Of a stretch of 57,055 nt of DNA, positions 31,528-40,394 are shown piece by piece. The position numbers were made by a program, and so were the translations under genes. The stretch is taken from assembly GCA_019456145.1 (NCBI GenBank), contig VRUL01000033.1, positions 1-57,055 on the forward strand, given 5' to 3'. Source of the stretch: Planctomycetota bacterium (GTDB lineage Bacteria; Planctomycetota; Phycisphaerae; Sedimentisphaerales; Anaerobacaceae). The number at the start of each line of letters is the position of its first letter. Within the stretch, counting starts at the first letter, position 1. The notes under the pieces were generated by a model. The model saw nothing but the letters and a program-made list of their open reading frames with translations. It had not been told where the DNA came from and searched no databases.

Positions 31528-32955
31528 TTATTCAGCTGCGACGGGACGGAGTTTTTTCTGATAAATTTTACTCAAGACGATGTATAGCAGGGCGGCGACA
31601 AACCAGCCGGGCAGTGAAACGAAGAAAATCTGCACGCCTGCGAACTTCACCAGCACCCAGGCGATTGCCAGGGTCACGAACCAGGCCAGGCCGGCGGCCC
31701 AGTTGAAGGTCTTTCCACTCAGTTCGGCGTAGTAACTCTGTAAACCAAACTTGCGGATAATCCAGAAATCCACAAAAATAACCGCACCCATCGGCATAAG
31801 CACCAGGCCGTAAAGGGCGACAAAGTCCAGCAGCTTCATTGCGATAGCCGGGAACATGCCGGCGATTGTCGCAATAGCGCCGGTTATAAGCGTGACCTTA
31901 AAACGAGACGACTTCGGCGACAGGGCCTGGAAGGCCAGGCCCGCCCGGTAGATAGTCGGATTGGCAGTGGTCCAGCCGGCAATGATCACACACAAAAGCC
32001 CGACCAATCCCGCGGCCCGATATGCCAGCGGACCGGGTAATACATCCGTGTCGGCGGGATTCAGATGCAGTTGATAGGCATAGAGGATTGAAGCGCTGAT
32101 CCAGGCCATAAAGTGTCCAACGTACATTCCCGCGCTGCTTGCGATAGCATACCAGCTCTTGCGGGCGAACCGGAAAACAGACAAATCGCTCATCCCGATG
32201 TGCATGGCCATGTTGCAGAACCAGGAAAAGAACATCACATGCCAGAAAGTGAACTTTACCTGCCCTTCCAGCGGCGCGCCTCCTTTCCAGATATGCGTAT
32301 TCGCCAGAGTCCAGAAGTCACCCAGCGACTTCACCTCAGCCCCCGTTTCGTTAATGAATTGCCGCAGGCCGACAAATCCAAATGCCAGAAACACCAGGAC
32401 CATCCACGGCGCAGCGATGTTTGCAAACTTCGCAACCGTCTTATAGCCATAGGCAGCAACAATTGCGATGAGCCCGCCGACAACAGCGACAGCCACAACC
32501 CAGCCGATACTGTTGGGGTACAGGTCATTGAGCCCCGGCATTTTGAACTTGAACCAGACTCCGACCGCTGTGGCTGAGACGGTCACCATGGCCCCGGCGA
32601 GAAAGCAGAACATCATGCCATTGGCAAGGTTGTAGAGGGTCACAAGCTTTCGGCCGCAGATCTTCTCTAAATGATAGTAGAGGGTCAAACGCCTGCGGGT
32701 GGCGATAGGTGCACAAAGTAACATCCAGCTAAAGACTGCCAGGGCATTGCCCAGAAGAAGACCTGCAACCAAATCAAAGGCGCTCACCCCGGCGGCCACA
32801 AACAACGGCCCAATCATTAACTCGGTCCCGGCGCAATGCTCGCCGGCGTACATCCCGATAAAGCTCTTGAAGCCAAGCAAGGCACTCTTCGGAACCGGTT
32901 CACGTTCGAATTCACTTCCGGTTTGTGATTGCTGCGGCTGCTTTTCTGTATTCAT
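31528..32955 (-). CDS. NCS1-like (cytosine/purine permease family) transporter
   Basis: 475 aa with about 12 membrane helices. SALLGFKSFIGMYAGEHCAGTELMIGP near the N-terminus, the helix-3 region, and LLCVIIAGWTTANPTIYRAGLAF in the middle follow the nucleobase-cation-symport-1 pattern. Family members import cytosine, allantoin, hydantoins and similar compounds. Here the gene sits between L-rhamnose isomerase (39 bp) and a small membrane protein (13 bp) inside a deoxysugar operon, so a sugar or sugar-acid substrate is more likely than a nucleobase. That reassignment is inference. No periplasmic binding protein or RhaT/FucP-type transporter is present. Confidence 0.82.
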   Translation of the reverse strand: MNTEKQPQQSQTGSEFEREPVPKSALLGFKSFIGMYAGEHCAGTELMIGPLFVAAGVSAFDLVAGLLLGNALAVFSWMLLCAPIATRRRLTLYYHLEKICGRKLVTLYNLANGMMFCFLAGAMVTVSATAVGVWFKFKMPGLNDLYPNSIGWVVAVAVVGGLIAIVAAYGYKTVAKFANIAAPWMVLVFLAFGFVGLRQFINETGAEVKSLGDFWTLANTHIWKGGAPLEGQVKFTFWHVMFFSWFCNMAMHIGMSDLSVFRFARKSWYAIASSAGMYVGHFMAWISASILYAYQLHLNPADTDVLPGPLAYRAAGLVGLLCVIIAGWTTANPTIYRAGLAFQALSPKSSRFKVTLITGAIATIAGMFPAIAMKLLDFVALYGLVLMPMGAVIFVDFWIIRKFGLQSYYAELSGKTFNWAAGLAWFVTLAIAWVLVKFAGVQIFFVSLPGWFVAALLYIVLSKIYQKKLRPVAAE

Positions 32956-32994
32956 ATCTGCTCCCTTACTGTTAACAGTGAATCTGCATACTCA

Positions 32995-34248
32995 CTACCG
33001 GCGTTTGTTTAGAACATCCTTTTCGTATGCTTTTATCTCATCCAGCCATGCTTGAGCTGGTGGGACTTCCATTTTTGTGCAGTAGTAATCCCAGACCGCT
33101 CCGAAAGGCATTGTCTTCAGCTCTTCCAGCATTGCCAGCCGCGAGGTAAAGTCACCGCTTTGCTCGAACGCTCGCAGCATGTCTGTCGGCTCAAGCAGCG
33201 CAATCAAAAGGGCCTTGAGCATACAACGTGTCCCTATCACCCAGGCCGCCACCCGGTTAATGCTGGCGTCAAAAAAGTCGAGCCCGATGTGCACCCTTTC
33301 GAGGTAATCGCCTCGCACTAACTCTTCGGCAATGGCACGCAGCTCGTCCGAAAGGATAACGACGTGGTCGCTGTCCCAGCGGACGCCCCTGCTGACGTGA
33401 AGCAGTATTTCATCAAGAAAAGTCATTACCGATGATATCTTGTCAGAGACAACCTCCGTCGGATGAAAATGCCCGGTGTCCAGGCACAACAGAACGTTGT
33501 TGCGGATAGCATAACCGAGGTAAAATTCATGCGAGCCGACAACGTAACATTCCGAGCCGATGCCGAAAAGTTTACTTTCGACACAATCCAGGAGGCAGTT
33601 CTGGTCTATCGATTCGGCGAATATTTCATCGAGCGATTTTTTCAATCGCTCGCGTGGTCCCTTCCGGTCAACAGGAATGTCCTTGTACCCATCGGGAATC
33701 CATAGGTTTGTCACGCAGGGCGTCCTCAATTCCTTTCCTATTGCAGCGCCGATTTTTCTGCACGCTGTCCCGTGTTCCACCCAGAACCTGCGTATGTTTT
33801 CATCGGCATTTGACAAAGTAAAACCGCTATCAGCTTTAGGGTGTGAAAAGAAGGTCCCATTAAAATCCATCCCCAGCCCGTTGCCTTTTGCCCAGTCTAT
33901 CCACGCTGCAAAATGCTCCGCTGTCAACTGGTTGCGATCTACTTTGCCAGCCGTCTCGGCGTACATTGCGTGCAGGTTCAGTCGGTGCTTACCCGGTATC
34001 AGGCTCATCGCTTTTTTGATATCCTCGCGCAGCTCATCGGGCGTTCGTGCCTTGCCGGGATAAGCGCCGGTAGCCAACATACCTCCACCACTTAATCCAT
34101 CGCTTGTTTCGAAGCCGCCCACGTCGTCCCCCTGCCAGCAGTGTAGTGATATAGCTGTTTTGCTTAGGCGTTCTATTGCCTTTTCGGTGTCGGCGCCAAG
34201 CTCAGCATAACGCTGCCGTGCCGCCTCGTACGCTTTTTCAATACTCAT
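32995..34248 (-). CDS. rhaA: L-rhamnose isomerase
   Basis: 417 aa, normal for RhaA, which interconverts L-rhamnose and L-rhamnulose with Mn2+/Zn2+. Typical segments: [16 protein letters not shown] near the N-terminus, [26 protein letters not shown], the metal-site stretch CVESKLFG, and [15 protein letters not shown] with Asp and His ligands, then RWDSDHVV and [13 protein letters not shown]. It lies between the GH172-type lipoprotein and the permease gene. The ribosome site is weak (GAGA). This and fucI 7 kb downstream give the region both deoxyhexose isomerases. Confidence 0.95.
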   Translation of the reverse strand: MSIEKAYEAARQRYAELGADTEKAIERLSKTAISLHCWQGDDVGGFETSDGLSGGGMLATGAYPGKARTPDELREDIKKAMSLIPGKHRLNLHAMYAETAGKVDRNQLTAEHFAAWIDWAKGNGLGMDFNGTFFSHPKADSGFTLSNADENIRRFWVEHGTACRKIGAAIGKELRTPCVTNLWIPDGYKDIPVDRKGPRERLKKSLDEIFAESIDQNCLLDCVESKLFGIGSECYVVGSHEFYLGYAIRNNVLLCLDTGHFHPTEVVSDKISSVMTFLDEILLHVSRGVRWDSDHVVILSDELRAIAEELVRGDYLERVHIGLDFFDASINRVAAWVIGTRCMLKALLIALLEPTDMLRAFEQSGDFTSRLAMLEELKTMPFGAVWDYYCTKMEVPPAQAWLDEIKAYEKDVLNKRR

Positions 34249-34310
34249 CTTGTCTCAAATCCTAAATACAGGAAATAAAATCAAAAACTATAATTTAGAA
34301 CGTGTAATTA

Positions 34311-35483
34311 TCACTTGATTTCCAACGAATCCCTATCGGGCAGTTTGGGAAAAGCCGCATGGGGCTCACTTTGATACCAGAAAGCAACCGAAGACAGGTC
34401 ATCTTTTAGAGGCAGATATCTTCCACCGCTCTGCCATCCTAATGCCTGCATTGTTACTTTCAGATCTTCTTCAAACCTTACGGGATCCATAATGTGCCAG
34501 CGGTACAAACCGAAACGCGGCTGCTTTTCAGACATTATCACCTGCGGCATACCGACATAAGGTGTGTTGAATTCCTGGTAGCCGCCGCCCTGTGGTTTCA
34601 CAAAACCATAGGAACCGCAAAAGTAATCTTCGGTTCCGGTGCCGCAGATTGTCGGGAATTTCTTGTCCCCATCCATAAAGAATTTAATCTCACCTTCACC
34701 CCACCAGCCGGGACTGTTCGAGCCCCAGGTCATATACGTTCCCACATAGTGCCCCCAGCCTTTAATCCCGTCGACGATGACATAGTCTGTTTTATCAGGC
34801 AGTGGATTTGTTCTCCGAAATTGGGCATGAAAATAAGCTGCATCTTCCGGAACATCGGTCAGAGTATAGTCCACCTGGTAATACAGCGTCATGGCCTTAT
34901 CGTCGATATTAGTCATCGTAATCCTGCATCGCTTCCGAAACGGCATTGCCCAATAACAGTTGAAGCCGCTCTTGGGATTAACACAAACAGCCAGCGAAGT
35001 TACCTTAATATACTGGCCCATGCCGCACGCGAAGAAGTCACCGGCGGGACACTCAACGGAGGGATTCTTCTCACCATCCCAGTAAATTCGCAGAATGTTC
35101 ATACGATTATCTCCGGTCGGTGTCATCCAGATGTGCTGGATCGCGCCTGTGCCTTCGATATCGGCCATCACGAAGGTTTGGCCGGCTTTGATCCTGACCG
35201 AAGGGGAAACCTTCCAGCCCTGTCCTAACTCGCGGGCTGCATTGGCCCCGGTGCCTTTTGTTGCCATCCCTGCCTTGCCCTTCTCGCCGGTGAAGCTTTC
35301 CGGGCTGATAGACCGCGTCCGGGCGTGTGACAAGCGGGGCAGATTTCCCATGTTCATTTTCAAACCACTGAATCCAGATTTGCCCCCGGAGCACCCGGCA
35401 GCCAAAAAGACAGCCGACAAGAGCCCGCAGAAAAGCCAAATTTGCTTATTCGATTGTTGCCTCATTGCTATTTTGTTTTTCAT
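34311..35483 (-). CDS. DUF2961 (GH172-like) lipoprotein
   Basis: 390 aa with a lipoprotein signal (GLLSAVFLAAGC, Cys about 31). The DUF2961 fold is recognised by HIWMTPTGDNRMNILRIYWD, a YWAMPFRKRCRITMTN stretch, and GTGTEDYFCGSYGF (about 285). DUF2961 members characterised so far are GH172 enzymes acting on arabinofuranosides and fructose dianhydrides, with hexameric assembly. Here the substrate may be a rhamnose- or fucose-containing oligosaccharide; that is inference. AAAGGGA precedes the ATG. It is the only hydrolase in the operon and would release sugar in the periplasm. Confidence 0.85.
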   Translation of the reverse strand: MKNKIAMRQQSNKQIWLFCGLLSAVFLAAGCSGGKSGFSGLKMNMGNLPRLSHARTRSISPESFTGEKGKAGMATKGTGANAARELGQGWKVSPSVRIKAGQTFVMADIEGTGAIQHIWMTPTGDNRMNILRIYWDGEKNPSVECPAGDFFACGMGQYIKVTSLAVCVNPKSGFNCYWAMPFRKRCRITMTNIDDKAMTLYYQVDYTLTDVPEDAAYFHAQFRRTNPLPDKTDYVIVDGIKGWGHYVGTYMTWGSNSPGWWGEGEIKFFMDGDKKFPTICGTGTEDYFCGSYGFVKPQGGGYQEFNTPYVGMPQVIMSEKQPRFGLYRWHIMDPVRFEEDLKVTMQALGWQSGGRYLPLKDDLSSVAFWYQSEPHAAFPKLPDRDSLEIK

Positions 35484-35532
35484 AATCGATCCCTTTCCAT
35501 TTCTTAATTCGTTGACTTGTTTTCCTTATGTT

Positions 35533-37200
35533 CTATGAATTTTGATACATTTCCAACAGTTTATCTTCTGCTTGCTTCGTCCACAATCCGTTATTCAAAC
35601 ACGCAGCCACCTCAGGCATTTTTTCACCCAGCTCTTCCAGCATCACCAGCCCAAGGTCTCTGCAAGCTGGATACACAACAATCTTTCCTGCTATGGACCT
35701 GTCCTCAACAGCCCGAATCCCCTCGGTTGCGCCTTCAAGCCCGCTAACTGCCGCAACGCTGACATTTGTATCAAGCCTTCCGGACTCGGCTTTTTCCAGC
35801 ATTCGTTTCATATCATCCAGAGTCGAGCCGCTGGTCCCGATGAAATACAGCTTTTTCTCAATATAGGTATTCAGGTCAATCTTTCCTGTAACCGTGGCGG
35901 GAATGCCGGCAAAGATATTTATCAGGCCCCGCTCGGCAGCACTGTGCACCGAAGCAGCAACAAGATTTGGAACAGGCGCCATCAAAACAGTATAATCGAA
36001 ATCTTCTGTAATTTCATCCTTTGTTGGATTGTACGGCTTATACTCAACGGCGTTCTTCTGAGCCAGAGGCCCGGCGATTTTCGTTAGTGTCTCCAGTCTC
36101 GAATCATCCAAATCCCCTGCGAAAACGCTGACGCCTTTAACACCCTGGCAGATGTTTCGAATCACGTGCATCGCACCCATGGGCCCACCTGCGCCGACGA
36201 CATTAATCTTATCACCGGCCCGAATCTCATCGGTCTGTGGGATTACTTCCATGGAATCAGCCGGGTCCGAACCGGTGGTGCCCACTATCCGAATACCACC
36301 ATAGTGAACCAGGCCCACCATCGTAACAACATCCCGTTCAAATTTGCCTCCACAAAGAGAAATATTCAACAATCCTCCTGTGGCAACCTTTGCAAACAGT
36401 GCTTCGACAGTACTCACATTAGAACCGAAGTAGATTACATCATCAAAACCGGTATCAGGAAGTTCCGTTATTTCCTCACATCTCTTAACGGGTACATCAA
36501 ATTCTACGGCTGGAGACTCTGAAATCCACGTTATTTGAGCCGGCTTTCCGTAGCGACCAAATAAATTTCCAAAAGCATCCCCGCTCACTTTTACATCAGC
36601 TACGATAAGCATCCTGCCGGCTTTTTTTATGCCTGTGCGCTCCCCGGAAACATAGGCATCTTCAACGCAGGCCCAGGGCTCGACAAGAGCTATAGCTGAT
36701 GCTGAAAGCTCTTCTGAAACGGGTATCAACATAGACTCACCTTCCGGCGAGGTTATGACCCTTTCATCCATCAGGACATATTCCTGCAGTGCCCCTTCGA
36801 AGTTATAGCCGAAGGCGCCGTTGGAGCTGGCAGTCCGAAGCCAGCGGTAATCTGTCTGGACGAGGAAGCGATCGCCGCCCTTAAAGTCTTCTACTCCGGG
36901 GCCGACGGCTTCGATTCTCACGACCGTTTCATGACCGGGCACTGTCGGTGCTTCGCAGGGGACATAGCCGGGTATCTCTTTTAGTATTTCAGGATCAATT
37001 CCAGCGACTAATTCGCTTTTCCGAACATGTGAAGAAAATTGCTTCAGTAATTTGAGGTCGGAAAAACAAAGCCCGACCACTTCCACCCTGCACAGAATCT
37101 GATACCGGCCGGGCCTGAAAACCTCTTTGGTTTTATTCAAAACAAGCTCGTCCGGACCAATCAATTGGACCGCATATTGAGTTTCAGGTAAATCTGCCAT
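35533..37200 (-). CDS. Zn-type alcohol dehydrogenase-like protein (MDR family, long)
   Basis: 555 aa, much longer than the ~350-aa medium-chain dehydrogenases. GLCFSDLK (a C-x2-D catalytic-zinc pattern), PTVPGHETVVRIEAVG and LVEPWACVEDAY belong to the GroES-like catalytic half. A Rossmann nucleotide site VVGAGGPMGAMHVI is near residue 337. About 130 extra residues (roughly 190-320) separate the two, and the four-Cys structural zinc loop is not seen. Relatives include sorbose-1-phosphate reductase and other sugar dehydrogenases. Substrate unknown; placement between PHP and GH172 genes argues for a sugar or sugar-phosphate. Confidence 0.82.
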   Translation of the reverse strand: MADLPETQYAVQLIGPDELVLNKTKEVFRPGRYQILCRVEVVGLCFSDLKLLKQFSSHVRKSELVAGIDPEILKEIPGYVPCEAPTVPGHETVVRIEAVGPGVEDFKGGDRFLVQTDYRWLRTASSNGAFGYNFEGALQEYVLMDERVITSPEGESMLIPVSEELSASAIALVEPWACVEDAYVSGERTGIKKAGRMLIVADVKVSGDAFGNLFGRYGKPAQITWISESPAVEFDVPVKRCEEITELPDTGFDDVIYFGSNVSTVEALFAKVATGGLLNISLCGGKFERDVVTMVGLVHYGGIRIVGTTGSDPADSMEVIPQTDEIRAGDKINVVGAGGPMGAMHVIRNICQGVKGVSVFAGDLDDSRLETLTKIAGPLAQKNAVEYKPYNPTKDEITEDFDYTVLMAPVPNLVAASVHSAAERGLINIFAGIPATVTGKIDLNTYIEKKLYFIGTSGSTLDDMKRMLEKAESGRLDTNVSVAAVSGLEGATEGIRAVEDRSIAGKIVVYPACRDLGLVMLEELGEKMPEVAACLNNGLWTKQAEDKLLEMYQNS

Positions 37201-37245
37201 AATAGTGTGTGTCTCGTCTCTTGTACCCTGTTTTTAGCTCAAAGC

Positions 37246-38577
37246 TCACTTGCTGTCAGATATTTTATCTAATATTTCCTGAGCGGTTATGTCTTCGCTT
37301 AATCCGCCAAGTTTATCTTCGTACCGGGGCTCCAAAGAACTTCCAACAGTCTGGAAGAATTCATTTTTCTCCGCAACACTTTCAAAACTTTTCCTGGCCC
37401 ATTCACTGGTATATCCCAGACCGCATTTTTGTTGAAGTACCGAATGGGCATAAATAATATGCGCACCTTTTAAAAATATCGGTACCAACGGCGATAGCTC
37501 CTCGGTATCGAAATCATCAACAAATTTCTGCCCCGGACTGTTCATTTCTGTCCCGACGACCACAGGTAAATGCAGCTTTTGGGCCAATTCCACTACTTGG
37601 TAAAGATTCTCTGTCTTTTCGTCCCCGACTCCGGTTCCATAATTTCTGTCCGGAATAATATTGATGGCCGCGGCACCCGTAGCCATACCCACTTCAAGGA
37701 GTTCTTCGATTACCTTTTCTCCTTCACTGGTACCGTCAAGCCACGTCATAACAGGGATGCCCCCGGCGGCAAGTACAAACCGATTGGTGTCAGCCATAAG
37801 CGGAAACGAACCTTTATCCGGCACCACATAACCGACACCGCCGCGTTTCATAGTCTTTGCTCGAATGGTATTGAGCAAATCCCGCCCTTGAGGTAGTTGG
37901 GATAATTCGACCTCGACCCCTAATTTCTCACTCCAAAACTTCTGCAGCGCATTATCATCATCAAAGGTCTCTCTGGCTTTGCGGGCGTATGCAAGACAGA
38001 TATGCCGTTCGGTCGCATTTCCCGACGGTGTCAGGACAAGCACGTCCTGCTCATAATCCAGTTCCACCGGGCGCAGATGTTCATTTACTCGGCCCATCAA
38101 ATCTCGATTCCTCTGCTGGGCGATTCTGCGCAAATTAAGCAAAAATTCTTCCTGTTCACCATCCAGCCTGGCACTGGGAAATCCTACGCCCATATGGTAT
38201 GTAATACCCGGCTCACCGGGCGAAGTCATCACTCTATGCGAAAATTCCGGCACAAAAACCCGCGATTCCAGACCAGCGCAGCCTTTGAGGCCGAGCATCT
38301 TCGCTGCTTCAAGAAATTCTTCAAGAGCATCGAGCACATCAAAATCCACCACTCCGGCAACAGCCAGCCCCCGCTTACGGGCGAGCCAGGCAAACTTACT
38401 CGGCGAATAGCCATACGTGTTGTAAGAGAAGAAGGTATGACAATGCATGTTCACATCTGAACCAGGCGCCGGCAGCATTATCTCGCCGGCCTCGACCTTT
38501 TCACATAGTACCGATAGAGCTTCTTTCCTTTCGGCCGAATCAAAACTATCGAGCTTTTGCTCAAGCCCTTCAATCAA
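37246..38577 (-). CDS. PHP-domain metal-dependent hydrolase-like protein
   Basis: 443 aa from TTG at 38577, chosen because GAGG lies seven bases upstream and this avoids overlap with rhaB; an in-frame ATG at 38703 would overlap it by 56 bp. The PHP fold is shown by NMHCHTFFSYNTYGYSP (H-x-H), VVDFDVLDALEEF, a GLES metal glutamate, VGTEMNSPGQ and a late YAHS histidine. PHP proteins hydrolyse phosphoesters or act on other metal-held substrates. In this operon a sugar-phosphate phosphatase or lactonase-like role is plausible but unproven. It lies between rhaB and the long dehydrogenase. Confidence 0.8.
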   Translation of the reverse strand: MIEGLEQKLDSFDSAERKEALSVLCEKVEAGEIMLPAPGSDVNMHCHTFFSYNTYGYSPSKFAWLARKRGLAVAGVVDFDVLDALEEFLEAAKMLGLKGCAGLESRVFVPEFSHRVMTSPGEPGITYHMGVGFPSARLDGEQEEFLLNLRRIAQQRNRDLMGRVNEHLRPVELDYEQDVLVLTPSGNATERHICLAYARKARETFDDDNALQKFWSEKLGVEVELSQLPQGRDLLNTIRAKTMKRGGVGYVVPDKGSFPLMADTNRFVLAAGGIPVMTWLDGTSEGEKVIEELLEVGMATGAAAINIIPDRNYGTGVGDEKTENLYQVVELAQKLHLPVVVGTEMNSPGQKFVDDFDTEELSPLVPIFLKGAHIIYAHSVLQQKCGLGYTSEWARKSFESVAEKNEFFQTVGSSLEPRYEDKLGGLSEDITAQEILDKISDSK

Positions 38578-38647
38578 TCTTGTACCTCGTATTTCGCGGC
38601 TCGTGACTGGCCCTTTGTGTTTTGCGGCCCGGTTCCCGGGGCATCTG

Positions 38648-40120
38648 TCACGAGTAACGAATTTTATATTGTTCTTCCCAGAGTGAAGCTTCCCGGGGCT
38701 CATACTCTTTTAGCTCAAACGAATTGCGGACAATCTTCCTCAACTCGGCTAATGTTTTAATCTGTCCTGCCGCCTTGGCCTGTATCAAGAGATTGCCGCT
38801 CGCTGTCGCCTCTATCGGCCCGGCGATTACCTTCTTGCCGATTGCATTGGCCGTAAACTCACAAAGAAGTTCATTTTGTATCCCGCCTCCGACAATATGC
38901 AAACAATCAATTTCCTGGCCTGTGACATCTTCGATCCTTTCCATCACTACGCGATACTTAAGCGCAAGACTTTCCAGAATCGTCCTTATCATCTGTCCCT
39001 TATCATCGATTGGTTTTTGACCTGTTTCAGCAAGATAACTATTTATTCTTTCAGGCATGTCACCTGGCGCAAGAAATCCGCTGTAATCAACCTCAATATG
39101 TCGAGCAAACGGTTCGGCTTTTTGAGCCATTTCAGTCATTTCGGGATAAGACAGCTCGACGCCCTCGCGCTGCCATTGCCTCCTACATTCCTGAATCAGC
39201 CATAGTCCCATTATGTTCTTCAAAAGCCGAATCGTATTTTCAACTCCACCTTCATTGGTGAACTCATATTGAAAAGTCTTATCGTTGACAATTGCCTCAG
39301 GAACTTCAACGCCCATCAAAGACCACGTCCCTGACGATAAATACGCCCAGTTATTATTTTCCCCAGCCGGGACAGCCGCAACCGCCGAGGCCGTATCGTG
39401 CGAGCCGGTTGCAATAACAGGAATCCGGCCACAGCCAAGCTCCTCTGCGATTTGTTTGGTCAATCGGCCTATAACGGTGCCTGTGCTGACGATATCCGGC
39501 ATAACCTCAATCGGAAGAGAAAGCTCATCGAAAATCGCCTTCGACCATTGACCCGTTTTCATGTCCATCATTTGTGAGGTGCTTGCCAGGCTGTATTCGC
39601 CAAAAGCTTCGCCGCACAAATAGTACGAAAACAAATCGCCAATAAAGATTAGTTTTTTGGTCCTGGCCAGGACATCTGAATTGCCTAAACGCATCGCAAG
39701 TACTTGATATAAGGAGTTTAACTGCATAAATTGTATGCCGGTGCTCTCATATATTTCGCGTTTTCCCATCAGCTCGAACGCTTTTTCCATCATTCCATTG
39801 GTTCGGCTGTCACGATAATGATAAGGTTTATCAACCAGTTTTCCGTCGGCATCCAGCAGCCCGAAATCAACACCCCAGCTATCGACGCCGATACCCGATA
39901 CTCCACTGCCTGCCTGCTTTACAGCTTTTCCTATGCCGGTCTTTACCTCTGACAAAAGCCCCTCGAAATCCCACCGTAGCGTTCCGTTTTCTTCGATTGG
40001 GCCGTTGCTGAAACGATGGATTTCCTCAAGAGCAAGCTTCTCAGCCGAGATCGAACCAAGCATTACTCGGCCGCTCTCGGCACCGAGGTCAACCGCGATA
40101 TATTTCTTCTCTTCGGCCAT
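38648..40120 (-). CDS. rhaB: Rhamnulokinase (FGGY family)
   Basis: 490 aa from the ATG at 40120, with AAGGGA nine bases upstream (a TTG two codons earlier is less likely). FGGY kinase motifs: AVDLGAESGRVMLG at the N-terminus, the catalytic Asp in VDSWGVDFGLLD (about 84), IATGSHDTASAVAAVP, YLSSGTWSLMG and a GGGIQNELLCEF ATP-site segment. It phosphorylates L-rhamnulose at C1; fuculose is an alternative because no separate fuculokinase is seen. First gene of the rhamnose operon, 274 bp downstream of folC. Confidence 0.92.
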   Translation of the reverse strand: MAEEKKYIAVDLGAESGRVMLGSISAEKLALEEIHRFSNGPIEENGTLRWDFEGLLSEVKTGIGKAVKQAGSGVSGIGVDSWGVDFGLLDADGKLVDKPYHYRDSRTNGMMEKAFELMGKREIYESTGIQFMQLNSLYQVLAMRLGNSDVLARTKKLIFIGDLFSYYLCGEAFGEYSLASTSQMMDMKTGQWSKAIFDELSLPIEVMPDIVSTGTVIGRLTKQIAEELGCGRIPVIATGSHDTASAVAAVPAGENNNWAYLSSGTWSLMGVEVPEAIVNDKTFQYEFTNEGGVENTIRLLKNIMGLWLIQECRRQWQREGVELSYPEMTEMAQKAEPFARHIEVDYSGFLAPGDMPERINSYLAETGQKPIDDKGQMIRTILESLALKYRVVMERIEDVTGQEIDCLHIVGGGIQNELLCEFTANAIGKKVIAGPIEATASGNLLIQAKAAGQIKTLAELRKIVRNSFELKEYEPREASLWEEQYKIRYS

Positions 40121-40206
40121 TAACAATTCCCTTTAATCTATTTCCCTGCTTTTTCGCTCATAATTACCGACAGATATTTATTTTCTGACAGTTCTAAAGA
40201 AACGGT

Positions 40207-40235
40207 TTTATAACCCAAATTCCTTGTTAGTGCAA
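40207..40235 (-). promoter_or_regulatory. rhaB: Candidate sigma-70 promoter for the rhamnose operon
   Basis: On the minus strand TTGCAC (40235-40230), a 17-bp spacer and TATAAA (40212-40207) lie 87 bases before the rhaB ATG. The -10 is good and the -35 matches only in its first three bases, as is common for activator-dependent sugar operons. No regulator gene of the AraC or LacI type is in the window. Confidence 0.4.
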
Positions 40236-40394
40236 ATTGAAAATCCAGGCATGAATAGCTGCCCATCATATTTGTCGGCGCCGAAACCACCTTTGTATAA
40301 CAGCAGGACTACCGGATGAAACAAAATTGATTTGGGAAATTTTACGACAATACGCAATGCGGATAGGGGTTTTGTGACCAGCATCGCCCGGCTG

